64,000 nt of DNA, from the NCBI RefSeq assembly GCF_012290005.1, contig NZ_JAAXMS010000005.1, positions 496,001 through 560,000 of the forward strand. The letters are read 5' to 3'. Positions 38,345-47,064 of this stretch are shown piece by piece. The translations under genes were made by a program, and so were the position numbers. The notes below the pieces were generated by a model. The model ran no database searches, had not been told where the DNA came from, and was given only the letters and a program-made list of their open reading frames with translations. Position 1 is the stretch's first letter. Every line of letters starts with the position of its first letter. The stretch is from Crateriforma spongiae (lineage in GTDB: Bacteria; Planctomycetota; Planctomycetia; Pirellulales; Pirellulaceae).

Positions 38345-40531
38345 TCAACGGGTCGTGACCAATTGGCGTGACGTGTCGCCGGATCCCTTGGCGATTTGTG
38401 AATCCACGCTCGGACCCGCTTTTCGCAAGGCATCCAAAACCGACGTCTGACTGACCAAGTCGCGCAAGATGATCGGTTCGGTGGGGTCGGAGCCCGGGAA
38501 GACCACCAATAGCGGGATCGAATTGCTGCGGAGTTCCGCCAGCTTGGATTTGATTTGATCGTTCCGGTCGCTCCAGTCGGCCAACATCGGAACGGCGTCC
38601 AGCTCGTCAACCAACTCACGCGTCTTTTCGGTGTCGATGGCAAACTTGCTGTTGATCTTGCAGTTCACACACCAGCTGGCGGTGAAATCCAGCATCACCG
38701 TGCGGCCTTCGTCATGCAACGCCTGCAAACGGGCTTCGCTGTAAGGCACCCAGCCCATTTCGTCGTCCACCGGCGCCAATGCTACGAACGATCCGATGCC
38801 AATCACTGCGGCCGCGGCCAATCCACCCGCCCAAGCGAACAATCGCTTCTGTACGGTTTCCCAATTGGGAACGCGACCGATGATCCAGCATCCGAACCAA
38901 ACGCCGATCAGGCTGACGAACACCGGCAGTTTCAGATCGTCGGCAAAGCCGGCAAAGAAAAACGCAACGGTTCCCAGCAACAAGAACGCTAGGAATTCCT
39001 TGAACGTTTCCATCCAGCCGCCGGGCTTGGGCAGCCAAGCGACCAGCTTCGGATTCAATCCGATCAACAGGTACGGCACAGCCATTCCCAATCCGACCGT
39101 CATCATGACCAGGAACTTTTCCGGTCCCGACAGAAAGATCGACAATCCAAAAATGGTTCCCAACAGCGGGCCGCTGCAGGGTGTTGCCAGAATCGTTGCA
39201 AAAATGCCTTTGGAAAACGCTCCGGCGTATCCTTCGCGTTGCTGCAAATCCTGTGAAACCTTACCCGAAGCCATGCCGGGCACGGGGATTTCCCAGACGC
39301 CCAGGTAACTGAGTGCCAGTGCAAACAAGACCAGCGTCAAACCCAGTTTCAGTGGAAAGAACGTGAACTGTTCACCCCAAGAAAGACCTGCGACGACCGC
39401 AAGCACGGCAAGCAGAGCGAACACGGATAAAATGCCCAGGGCATACACCATGTTCAGCATGAAAACACGTTTGCGATCTTCCCCGGCCTGTTCAACAAAG
39501 CTCATCACTTTCAAACCAACGACCGGCAACACGCACGGCATCACGTTCAGGATGATGCCGCCGATGAAGGCGAAAAACAGCATGGTCGCGAACGAGTACT
39601 CGTCTTCCGGTTGGTCAATGCTGGGCACCGGTGCGGCTGCGTCGACCGGTTCGCTGTCGATCGCTTTGTCGACCCAGTTCAACGAAGCCGCTTGGTCGGC
39701 GGCCGGGCCGAACGCGGTCGATGTCAAACGAATGGGGCCGGCTGCTGCCGCACTCTTGGCCGCCACGTCGATCTTCATCGGCGCAACGAACTCCAGTGCA
39801 ACGGGTTGTCGACAACTGGTGTCGGTGCACGCTTGATAGGTGATCAGCCCCTTCAATTCGGCCGTGCCGGTTTGACTGTTGGCGTTGATGCGGACGGGCA
39901 ATCGCCACGTGACGGTGCCTTCATGAAAACGAATCGGTGGCAAGCCTTCGAACAAGACTTTACTGACGACTTCGTTCTTGGTGTTCGGGGCACCAACGGC
40001 CATGTCCGATTTGTCTGTCAATGCGAACGCCGTCGATGATTCTTCGCCGGTGACCGAAGACGCGTAAACGTGAAATCCTTTGTCGGGGACGGCACGAAAT
40101 ACCAGCTCCGCAATCGCCTGATCGGATTCGGGTTCCGCATCGATCCACGCCTGCCACTGGACGACATAGTCACCGTCACGAAACGGTTCGGCTTCCTTGG
40201 GTGCGGGGGATCCCGCATCGCCGTGGTCGGATTCCGCCGCATCATCCGACGCCCCGGTCAACTGCCAGTCGGAAAAACCATCGGGACCGGCCGACAGCTG
40301 GTCGCCAAAATCGGGCGTGGCCAATTGAGGAAACAATTCGGCGGCATCCTGAGTCAGCCGACCACCACCGGCCGCGTCATCCGATTGGATGGATTGTTCG
40401 ATCGGCACCGATCCGGCAGACGCCTGATCGCCGGACGATTTTTCCTGTGCCAAGGACGTCGTTGCCGCGATGCCGACCATGGCAAACGCGAACATCAGCG
40501 ACCATCGCCAATTGATTGATTGATTTCGCAC
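38345..40531 (-). CDS. dsbD: thiol:disulfide interchange protein DsbD
   Basis: 728 residues from a GTG at 40531, which has GGAG about 10 nt upstream; ATGs at 40594 and 40495 are alternatives. A signal peptide (LMFAFAMVGIAATTSLAQ) leads into an N-terminal DsbD alpha-like domain with the pair YQACTDTSCRQPV. A CcdA-type core of about eight transmembrane segments follows (about 330-600), with MPCVLPVVGLKV and ATPCSGPLLGTIFG, the two reactive cysteines. The C-terminal thioredoxin-like domain has FTASWCVNCK near residue 620. Family knowledge: moves electrons from cytoplasmic thioredoxin to periplasmic thiols. A low-complexity acidic stretch of about 100 residues after the signal peptide is unusual. 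Confidence 0.92.
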   Translation of the reverse strand: MRNQSINWRWSLMFAFAMVGIAATTSLAQEKSSGDQASAGSVPIEQSIQSDDAAGGGRLTQDAAELFPQLATPDFGDQLSAGPDGFSDWQLTGASDDAAESDHGDAGSPAPKEAEPFRDGDYVVQWQAWIDAEPESDQAIAELVFRAVPDKGFHVYASSVTGEESSTAFALTDKSDMAVGAPNTKNEVVSKVLFEGLPPIRFHEGTVTWRLPVRINANSQTGTAELKGLITYQACTDTSCRQPVALEFVAPMKIDVAAKSAAAAGPIRLTSTAFGPAADQAASLNWVDKAIDSEPVDAAAPVPSIDQPEDEYSFATMLFFAFIGGIILNVMPCVLPVVGLKVMSFVEQAGEDRKRVFMLNMVYALGILSVFALLAVLAVVAGLSWGEQFTFFPLKLGLTLVLFALALSYLGVWEIPVPGMASGKVSQDLQQREGYAGAFSKGIFATILATPCSGPLLGTIFGLSIFLSGPEKFLVMMTVGLGMAVPYLLIGLNPKLVAWLPKPGGWMETFKEFLAFLLLGTVAFFFAGFADDLKLPVFVSLIGVWFGCWIIGRVPNWETVQKRLFAWAGGLAAAAVIGIGSFVALAPVDDEMGWVPYSEARLQALHDEGRTVMLDFTASWCVNCKINSKFAIDTEKTRELVDELDAVPMLADWSDRNDQIKSKLAELRSNSIPLLVVFPGSDPTEPIILRDLVSQTSVLDALRKAGPSVDSQIAKGSGDTSRQLVTTR

Positions 40532-40634
40532 CGTCGATTCACTCCGATCCGCTGGAAAACATGCGTCGAAAATCGTATCAAATGCCCCCGACATCGCCGC
40601 AATCTCGAAATTCTGTGTGGACACGGCGGAATCG

Positions 40635-41771
40635 TCAACGATCCGTCGCCTGGCGCACGATTGTCCACTGTTGATTTAGGGCAACCAAACGCTGGGCGAT
40701 TGCCGAATCGGCCGCTAAAAAACGGCGTCGTTGCTGCAGAATCCAGTCGACCCAGTTTGCCAAAGAAATCAGGGAACTGGACCGGACAAGCGTCCAACAT
40801 AAGGTCTGTTGCTGTTCGGAAAATGAGCGGATCTGACGATATTCCGCCAATCCGGCCTGCCAGAATCGTGTCGCGATGTCCGCTGCGGCGTCGCCGTGGA
40901 TGATCGCCAAGAACAGAAAATCGCCGATCCAGCGTGCCAAGTCGGCCGCCGGCGTGTCCAACCGCATCGCGTCGAAATCGATCATCCCCGAAACCGTCGG
41001 CTTAGCCGCCGCTGACAGCGAACCGGCATCATCGGTGAACAACAAATGGCCCCGATGGACATCTCGCGCGACCCATTGAATCGGCGTGACTTCACCAGCC
41101 CGCTGTTCCAAGTCGTTGCGGATCTGCCGTGCAAAGATTGGCCAATCCGCGGTGATCTGATGGCAAGCCCGCAGAAGCTCCGGTGCAACGTTTTGCCTGA
41201 GATGCAACGATCGGATCTTGGGGCCCGCGTCATCGCATGTCGACAAGATCGATGAAGACAGGCTGTCTAAACGCTTGATGCGGTCGATCACTGATGGGGC
41301 CGGACCGTTCTGCCGCACCATCGACGCGGCGGCATCATGGAAGCACGCGATCGCGCGGCATCCGGCCGTCAGGACTTTGACGGCTTCGTCCAGGTTGCCC
41401 GCCAACCGATCGATGTCGCTGTACGACCGGCCCGGCATCCACTGCGTCATTTCCCAGCATCCATGCGTTCCCAAATCGGCAACCGTTTCCGACGGATTGC
41501 CCACCAAATGGTTTGGGCCGGAGACCCAGTCACATCCGGCGCGACGGATATGCACCAACACCTGATGGATCGCCTTGACGTGCGAGACGGACGCCGATGC
41601 GGTCAATTGTTTCAGCGACCAAGCACTGCCACGGGGATCGATGACACGGTACACCGCCGACCCGCTGAAGCCGGCGGGGATTTGTGACCAGCCATTTAAA
41701 TCCGGCAGCACTGGTGCATCGGCAAAGCCTGCGAAACACCGTGCGGCGTGTCGTGCGGCGGCGGGAATCAT
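40635..41771 (-). CDS. aminoglycoside-phosphotransferase-fold kinase
   Basis: 378 residues from the ATG at 41771. The APH/choline kinase fold is shown by the lysine K54 (AWSLKQL), the catalytic-loop ARDVHRGHLLF with D237 in place of the HGD, and GMIDFDAMRLD with metal-binding D265. It lacks a signal peptide. Substrate is unknown; the family includes aminoglycoside kinases, homoserine kinases and choline kinases. It lies in a minus-strand run between tsaE and dsbD, 66 bp from tsaE, which suggests a housekeeping small-molecule kinase, not resistance. Resistance to antibiotics cannot be claimed. Confidence 0.85.
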   Translation of the reverse strand: MIPAAARHAARCFAGFADAPVLPDLNGWSQIPAGFSGSAVYRVIDPRGSAWSLKQLTASASVSHVKAIHQVLVHIRRAGCDWVSGPNHLVGNPSETVADLGTHGCWEMTQWMPGRSYSDIDRLAGNLDEAVKVLTAGCRAIACFHDAAASMVRQNGPAPSVIDRIKRLDSLSSSILSTCDDAGPKIRSLHLRQNVAPELLRACHQITADWPIFARQIRNDLEQRAGEVTPIQWVARDVHRGHLLFTDDAGSLSAAAKPTVSGMIDFDAMRLDTPAADLARWIGDFLFLAIIHGDAAADIATRFWQAGLAEYRQIRSFSEQQQTLCWTLVRSSSLISLANWVDWILQQRRRFLAADSAIAQRLVALNQQWTIVRQATDR

Positions 41772-41837
41772 CGATACACCCAAGTTGTCACGTTGCCCGT
41801 CAGATCACCGAAACAGCCCGTGCTTGTTGCTGCATCA

Positions 41838-42398
41838 TCACGATGCTGATTCATCGTCGGCCAGTCCAGCGGGCAATTCGTTGCCGGTGATCGTGATTCG
41901 ACGTGGCTGATCATTTTCACCGGGCGAGTCACCGGGCGACGCGGAATGGCTGTCCCAGTCGATGCGGATCCACAGTGTGTCGTCGGGCATCCAGTCGGCG
42001 AAACGATCCGCCCATTCGACGAAAATCCAGACGCGATGGTTTTCCGAAGCGGCGGTGTCCAGCAGCTCTTCCATGCCCGCTTCGAACCACTCGTCTTCGT
42101 CCGCAATCCGATACGCATCGACATGGTGCAAGTCCACCGTGACTGGCGCATCGCCGCCGATAAAACCACGATAGTGCTGGGCTAGCGTAAACGTCGGGCT
42201 GGTCACGTCGTCCGAAGCAATACCGATGGATCGGGCAATCAGCGTGGTCAACTGGGTCTTTCCGGCGCCCAGTGTGCCGACCAAGCCGATGGCCGTGGTT
42301 TCCCTTCGATCGGCTAAGACGCCGGCAAGCCGGTTGGCGAAAACCGACATCCGGTGCAGGTCCAATCGGTGCCAAGTGATAGCGTTGCCGTCTGTCAT
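41838..42398 (-). CDS. tsaE: tRNA threonylcarbamoyladenosine biosynthesis ATPase TsaE
   Basis: 186 residues from the ATG at 42398; a GTG at 42443 is in frame. The Walker A GLVGTLGAGKTQL (residues about 36-48), SPTFTLAQHY and a VDLHHVDAYRI Asp stretch match TsaE, as does EWADRFADWMP. Family knowledge: the ATPase partner of TsaB-TsaD that makes t6A37 in tRNAs for ANN codons. It has an extra C-terminal 25 residues (Asp/Ser/Pro-rich) beyond a typical 150-160-residue TsaE. Its neighbours TsaB and TsaD are not in the window. Confidence 0.93.
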   Translation of the reverse strand: MTDGNAITWHRLDLHRMSVFANRLAGVLADRRETTAIGLVGTLGAGKTQLTTLIARSIGIASDDVTSPTFTLAQHYRGFIGGDAPVTVDLHHVDAYRIADEDEWFEAGMEELLDTAASENHRVWIFVEWADRFADWMPDDTLWIRIDWDSHSASPGDSPGENDQPRRITITGNELPAGLADDESAS

Positions 42399-42484
42399 TC
42401 GGATCGGTCGACCGTTCAAGTTCACCGTCGTCGCCGTTAGCACTGGGGCAATGTGGCGTCAGGTTTGCGCACCGGAACCGCTGC

Positions 42485-42805
42485 CTAATTCGACATCTCG
42501 GTCAGATTACTGTCGAACACACGAACTTCCGCCCACGTCTCCTTGGTCTCGGCGATGAATTGCAAATGCCGTTCGGCTTGCTGGTACGCATCGTGCGCGG
42601 CACGGTCGACGAATACGGTGTACAGCGACACGTCATAGTCTTGGTTGACCGGACGTTGATAGTCGGATTCACGGGTGCCGACTTCGAAACCCACCATGCC
42701 GTCGTGTCCGCCCAAGTATTTCTGACAGGCGGCGACCAGTCGTGCGACGGATTCTTCGCTGCGGTCTTTCAGGGTGAAGAAAACGTGGTGGGCAAGTCGG
42801 GCCAT
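42485..42805 (-). CDS. Dabb family stress-responsive alpha-beta barrel protein
   Basis: 106 residues from the ATG at 42805. The pattern HHVFFTLKDRSEESVARLVAACQKYLGGHDGMVGFEVGTRE, then YDVSLYTVFVDRAAHDAYQQAERHLQF matches the Dabb (dimeric alpha-beta barrel) fold, length about 100. Family knowledge: a small dimeric protein of uncertain enzymatic role, induced by stress in plants and present in many bacteria. It is the last gene of the minus-strand housekeeping run counting from its 5' end, 87 bp from tsaE. Confidence 0.9.
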   Translation of the reverse strand: MARLAHHVFFTLKDRSEESVARLVAACQKYLGGHDGMVGFEVGTRESDYQRPVNQDYDVSLYTVFVDRAAHDAYQQAERHLQFIAETKETWAEVRVFDSNLTEMSN

Positions 42806-43001
42806 CGTGCAAACGTCCTGGGCGTCAAAGGAGGGTGGAGCGAACGGTGGGGAACCGTGGAATCTGTTTAACCGCGACGTGCATTTTCGTCTCGCGGTTG
42901 CGGAACATCACAACCCAACACCGCCCGGACGTCCAGGGCCGAGGCAGAGACAAAATCGATCTCGGTTGGGCCTGGCTCGTTGCCTCGACCGAACGCGAAA
43001 C

Positions 43002-43040
43002 AAAAAAACGACCGCCCCGGGCGATGCCCGGGACGGCCGT
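43002..43040 (-). terminator. Rho-independent terminator of the FHA gene
   Basis: On the minus strand a 15-bp stem (ACGGCCGTCCCGGGC with GCCCGGGGCGGTCGT, two G-U wobbles) has a 3-nt loop and is followed by seven T residues (43002-43008). The arms are at 43008-43022 and 43026-43040, about 45 bp after the FHA gene stop. This is one of the strongest terminators in the window. Confidence 0.9.
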
Positions 43041-43084
43041 CTGGATTCAAAGCGTCACTTCGCGACGCATCGCGGACCGATCGA

Positions 43085-43648
43085 TCAATCGGCCAGCGGA
43101 TCCCGATTGGTGCTCTTCTTGCCATCTCGGCGGCTGAGTCCGGCGCGGTCCATCAGCGAACTCTTCAGCATTTCTTCGACGTAATCGTCATCGGCCGGCG
43201 GCGGACCGAACGCACCCAGGGCTTGAGGCTCGTATTCCAAGATGTAATGGTGCTTGGCGATCGACACCTTGCACTTGGGATCGGCCCGCTTTCGCATGAT
43301 CTGGCGGCCGTCGACCTTCGTGCCGTTACGGCTGCCCAGGTCCTTGATGAACCAGTAGCCAGATTCCAGCGAAAACCGACAGTGGTTACTGGACACATTG
43401 GGAAATTTCAGCTGGATGTCGCACGACGGGCGTCGTCCGACCAGCAAACGTTCTTTCACCAGGGGAATCGGATCGCCGCCGCCGCAAGGCGTCAGCTGGC
43501 CGAATTTCCCTGCGAATTCAGGAAACTCTCGGTCTTGCACTGCTATCGTCTCGGAATGAAAAGCATGAAAACAGGGGCGGCCATCAGATGCGACCAATGC
43601 GTCGTACCTGTGACCTTTGAACGGCAATACGCCGAATAATGTTCCCAT
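43085..43648 (-). CDS. FHA domain protein
   Basis: 187 residues from the ATG at 43648. The FHA signature is complete: LLVGRRPSCDIQL (residue about 69-81), NVSSNHCRFSLE and DLGSRNGTKVDG. The N-terminal 65 residues have no known domain. Family knowledge: FHA domains bind phosphothreonine peptides, so it may take part in signalling by the Ser/Thr kinases of this cell. Its start region overlaps the divergent radical SAM gene by none if that begins at 43668. It ends with a strong terminator. Confidence 0.9.
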   Translation of the reverse strand: MGTLFGVLPFKGHRYDALVASDGRPCFHAFHSETIAVQDREFPEFAGKFGQLTPCGGGDPIPLVKERLLVGRRPSCDIQLKFPNVSSNHCRFSLESGYWFIKDLGSRNGTKVDGRQIMRKRADPKCKVSIAKHHYILEYEPQALGAFGPPPADDDYVEEMLKSSLMDRAGLSRRDGKKSTNRDPLAD

Positions 43649-43667
43649 TTTCACCCGAATAATCTTC

Positions 43668-44753
43668 GTGGCAACTGATCCCACCCCCCCGGAATCGAAT
43701 TCGCCGGCCGTCCCGTCCTGGCGTGCGGAAGGTTTGGTTTTTAACGCTTTTGGCGCCGCCTTGCGGCGACGTTACGGCGGTCGAGTCCAGCGAATCAGCA
43801 TCGACGCGGGATTCACGTGCCCGAATGTCGACGGTGCGGTGGCCCGCGGAGGCTGTAATTTTTGTGACAATCGGTCGTTCAGCCCGTCACGCCGAGTGCG
43901 GCTGAAACGCGTGGCGGACCAGCTGACCGACGGCATCCGGACGGTTCGCAAACGGTACGACAAGGTCACCGGGTTTCTTGCCTATTTTCAACCGGCGACG
44001 AACACGTATGCGCCGGTCGAACAGCTGCGGGAGATCTACGAACTGGCCTTATCGCATGGGCCGGAAATTCGAGGACTGGCCGTCGGGACGCGACCGGATT
44101 GCGTTCCCGACAGCGTGTTGGAGCTGTTCGAAATGCTGGCCACCGACCATGACGTCTCGGTCGAATTCGGCATGCAAACGATGCACAACGACGGTCTGGT
44201 TTGGATGAACCGGGCCCACGATCACGGTCACCAAATCAACGCGATCGATCGAGCCCGCGGGAGAGGGTTTGAATGTGGCGTGCATATCATTCTGGGCATC
44301 CCCGGCGAAACGCATGAGATGATGATGCAGACGGCCGACGAGGTCGCGGCGCTGGGATTCGACAGTGTGAAGATCCACAACCTGTACGTGGTGGAAGGGA
44401 CGCCGTTGGCGGATCAGGTTCGTGCGGGAACGCTGAGTCTGATGGACCGCGAGACGTACGTCCAAACCGTCGTGGATTTCTTGGAGCGTTTGCCACCGGA
44501 AATGATCGTGGAAAGGGTCAGTGGCGAAGCGCCCAAAGGATTCTTGGTCGAACCGGCGTGGTGTTTGGACAAATCACGTCTGTTGCGCGAAATTGAATCG
44601 GAGTTTCGTCGACGCCGAACGGTTCAAGGCAGCCATTATCGACCGCCCGCCGTGTCACCGCACTTGCGTCCACGCCCCCAAGACAACACGCCCGAATCGA
44701 TCCGTCAGCAAATCGAACAGCGCGGACGCTTGCCCGTGTTGAAGATGAATTGA
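43668..44753 (+). CDS. radical SAM protein, YhcC/TIGR01212 type
   Basis: 361 residues from a GTG at 43668; a TTG at 43617 would overlap the divergent FHA gene. The cluster motif spans CPNVDGAVARGGCNFC, the family's C-x-n-C-x2-C pattern. VTGFLAYFQPATNTYAPVEQLRE, GMQTMHNDGLVWMNRAHD and IILGIPGETHEMMMQTADEVAALGFDSVKIHNLYVVEGTPLA are typical of the YhcC group. The C-terminal 50 residues are basic and low in complexity. Family knowledge: function uncertain; a role in tRNA or ribosome modification has been suggested. No partner gene adjacent. Confidence 0.9.
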   Translation: MATDPTPPESNSPAVPSWRAEGLVFNAFGAALRRRYGGRVQRISIDAGFTCPNVDGAVARGGCNFCDNRSFSPSRRVRLKRVADQLTDGIRTVRKRYDKVTGFLAYFQPATNTYAPVEQLREIYELALSHGPEIRGLAVGTRPDCVPDSVLELFEMLATDHDVSVEFGMQTMHNDGLVWMNRAHDHGHQINAIDRARGRGFECGVHIILGIPGETHEMMMQTADEVAALGFDSVKIHNLYVVEGTPLADQVRAGTLSLMDRETYVQTVVDFLERLPPEMIVERVSGEAPKGFLVEPAWCLDKSRLLREIESEFRRRRTVQGSHYRPPAVSPHLRPRPQDNTPESIRQQIEQRGRLPVLKMN

Positions 44754-44767
44754 ATCGACCCTGCCGC

Positions 44768-45628
44768 CTATTCCTCTTTCACCAGATCTTTGAACAAAGC
44801 ATTCAAACGCTGGGTGACCGGACCTGGTTTGCCGTCGCCGATGTGACGACCGTCCAGCTTCACCGCGGGAATGACTTCGGCCGCGCTACCGGTCAGGAAG
44901 CATTCGTCGGCGACAAAGATGTCGTGACGCGTCAGCGGTATTTGTCGGACCTCGATGTCCGCCTTTTCCGCCAATTCAATCACGGCGTTGCGAGTGATGC
45001 CTTCCAGAATGCCCGCATCGATCGGCGGCGTCATCAACACGCCATCTTTGACGACGAAGATGTTATCGCCGGTGCATTCGGCGACTTCGCCTTTATGGTT
45101 CAACATCAGTGCTTCGATACACCCGGCCCGCAAGCCTTCGATCTTGGCCATGATATTGTTCAAATAGTTCAGCGATTTGATCCGCGGGCTCAGTGCCGCC
45201 GGGTGGTTGCGAATCGTCGCCGCGGTGACCAGGTCCAGTCCATCGGTGTAATACTGTTCGGGATACAGAGAGATCTTGTCCGCGATGATGATGACCTGGG
45301 GGTCTTCGCAGCGGAACGGATCCAGTCCCAGTTGGTTCCCGCCCCGAGTGACGACCAAGCGGATGTAGCCTTCCTCCAACTCATTGCGTTTGACCGTCTC
45401 TTTAACCGCGGCGGTCATCTCGTCGATCGACATGGGGATCTCCAGCGCGATCGCTCGTGCCGATTCCCACAGGCGGATCAGGTGTTCGCGTAACCGAAAG
45501 ACTTTGCCGTGATAGATCCGCATGCCTTCGAACACGCCGTCGCCATACAGCAGACCGTGGTCATAAACGCTGATCTTTGCGTTTTCGCGAGAGAAATACT
45601 CGCCGTTGATGTAAATCGACTGGGGCAT
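44768..45628 (-). CDS. ilvE: branched-chain aminotransferase (class IV PLP)
   Basis: 286 residues from the ATG at 45628. The start YINGEYFSRENAKISVYDHGLLYGDGVFEGMR and the LSPRIKSLNYLNNIMAK stretch with the PLP lysine K151 are characteristic of class IV aminotransferases. The GSAAEVIPAVKLDGR end matches IlvE more closely than D-amino acid transaminase or aminodeoxychorismate lyase, which are the alternatives. Reaction: final step of Leu, Ile and Val synthesis with glutamate. It follows fabI by 40 bp on the same strand. Confidence 0.88.
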   Translation of the reverse strand: MPQSIYINGEYFSRENAKISVYDHGLLYGDGVFEGMRIYHGKVFRLREHLIRLWESARAIALEIPMSIDEMTAAVKETVKRNELEEGYIRLVVTRGGNQLGLDPFRCEDPQVIIIADKISLYPEQYYTDGLDLVTAATIRNHPAALSPRIKSLNYLNNIMAKIEGLRAGCIEALMLNHKGEVAECTGDNIFVVKDGVLMTPPIDAGILEGITRNAVIELAEKADIEVRQIPLTRHDIFVADECFLTGSAAEVIPAVKLDGRHIGDGKPGPVTQRLNALFKDLVKEE

Positions 45629-45668
45629 GTTAGGACGCGGGGAAAGCAATGATGGGGGCGGGCAATCG

Positions 45669-46499
45669 TCAGGCCGTGGTGTCGGCGTCGGTCACGGCTT
45701 GGACAACGGCGGCATCAAAATAGTTGATTGACATTCCGGCGTCGACGACGATCGACTGGGCCGTGATGCCGCTGCTGCGGGGGCTGACCAGAAACGTTGC
45801 GGTCGCGGCGACTTCATCGGTCGTGACGGCTTCGCCACGCGGGATGACCTTTTCGGCATACAAGTACGAATCGACATAACCCGGAATGCCCGCCGATGCG
45901 CTGGTCTTCAGCAGCCCCGCGGCGACCGCGTTAAAGCGGACGTGGCTGAACTTACTGAACGACTTGGTCAGAAACGCCAGCGATGATTCCAGGGCGGCTT
46001 TGATCGGCGCCATGAAACCATAACTTTCGCTGGCCATCCGCGTCGTGCTGATGCCGATCGTGACCACCGACGCGTCATTGCAAAAACGATCACGCAACGC
46101 GTTGCACACCGCCACCAACGAAAAAGCGGAAATGTCCATCGCTTGCAAGAATTGTCGCCGCGTCGTTTCGTGAAACGGCTTCATCCCGTCGCTGTAATCG
46201 GCAAACGCAATCGAATGAATCAACCCGTCCAAACGGACATCGGCATCGGCCAATTGCCGTGCCAGGTTGTCGATCTCGTCCTGTGATTCCACGTCGCAAA
46301 CAAACACGTCTTCACCCGAAAGCAATTTTGCCAGGCTTTCCTTGCGTGCTTCGCTGCGTACCGAATAGATCACACGGGCGCCGGCCTGTTTCAACTGCAG
46401 CGCGACGCGATACGCCACGCTTTTCTTGTTGGCGACACCCATCACCAACACTGTCTTGCCGGATAGACCCAAATAGTCTTGTACAGGTTCGTCAGACAC
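45669..46499 (-). CDS. fabI: enoyl-[acyl-carrier-protein] reductase FabI
   Basis: 276 residues from a GTG at 46499 that overlaps the end of fabZ by 8 nt. The SDR fold start [26 protein letters not shown] is typical of FabI. The active site is Y-x6-K in [15 protein letters not shown] (Y at about 165, K at about 172). The late region [12 protein letters not shown] and [23 protein letters not shown] match FabI substrate loops. Family knowledge: NADH-dependent reduction of enoyl-ACP in type II fatty acid synthesis. It is the target class of triclosan. Operon with fabZ. Confidence 0.95.
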   Translation of the reverse strand: MSDEPVQDYLGLSGKTVLVMGVANKKSVAYRVALQLKQAGARVIYSVRSEARKESLAKLLSGEDVFVCDVESQDEIDNLARQLADADVRLDGLIHSIAFADYSDGMKPFHETTRRQFLQAMDISAFSLVAVCNALRDRFCNDASVVTIGISTTRMASESYGFMAPIKAALESSLAFLTKSFSKFSHVRFNAVAAGLLKTSASAGIPGYVDSYLYAEKVIPRGEAVTTDEVAATATFLVSPRSSGITAQSIVVDAGMSINYFDAAVVQAVTDADTTA

Positions 46500-46959
46500 C
46501 GGATTCCTTTTTCGGTGCGGCTGAATTCGATTCCCGTGGCGTGGTCACGCTGCAGGCAAAATCCAAGCGTGCGGTGGTTTTGCCGTCGATCGTCATCTTT
46601 CCGGTCAGAAAGAACGCATTGGACAATTGTTCTTTCAGGGTGACTTCGATCTGCACGGTGTCGCCGGGACGCACCATGTTTTTGAATTTGACGTTGTCCA
46701 TCCGCGTCGCCACTGGGATCACGTCGTCGCCTTCGGGGGTGAACTTCTGCAGCAGGATCGCGCCGGCTTGCAGGCAACATTCGCACTGAATCACGCCCGG
46801 CACTAGCGGATAGCCGGGGAAATGGCCTTGGACAAACGACTCGTCGTCGCGGAACGTCTTTTGACAGACGATCCGCTTATCATCTTCGCTGACGATTTCG
46901 TCGACCAGCCGCATCGGGGCTCGGTGCGGAATACGATTTTCAATCTCTTGGACACTCAT
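46492..46959 (-). CDS. fabZ: 3-hydroxyacyl-ACP dehydratase FabZ-like
   Basis: 155 residues from the ATG at 46959. The active-site motif is [16 protein letters not shown], with H46 and E60. The start [19 protein letters not shown] and [22 protein letters not shown] are typical of FabZ. Reaction: dehydration of 3-hydroxyacyl-ACP in fatty acid elongation. FabA-type isomerase is less likely because of length and motif. Its stop overlaps the fabI start, so the two genes are translated together. Confidence 0.93.
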   Translation of the reverse strand: MSVQEIENRIPHRAPMRLVDEIVSEDDKRIVCQKTFRDDESFVQGHFPGYPLVPGVIQCECCLQAGAILLQKFTPEGDDVIPVATRMDNVKFKNMVRPGDTVQIEVTLKEQLSNAFFLTGKMTIDGKTTARLDFACSVTTPRESNSAAPKKESGV

Positions 46960-47064
46960 CGCGTCATGATGGAAACGCCTCCCGGGCTTCGTCAAGACGG
47001 CGACCCGGTCTAGACTGGATCGACGCCCCGACCAACGTTCATCCCCGACACGAATCTTTCACGC

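Noticed and set aside
38257-38643. Upstream extension of mnmE
   Set aside because: It overlaps the end of dsbD out of frame and the true MnmE N-terminus begins at 38256.
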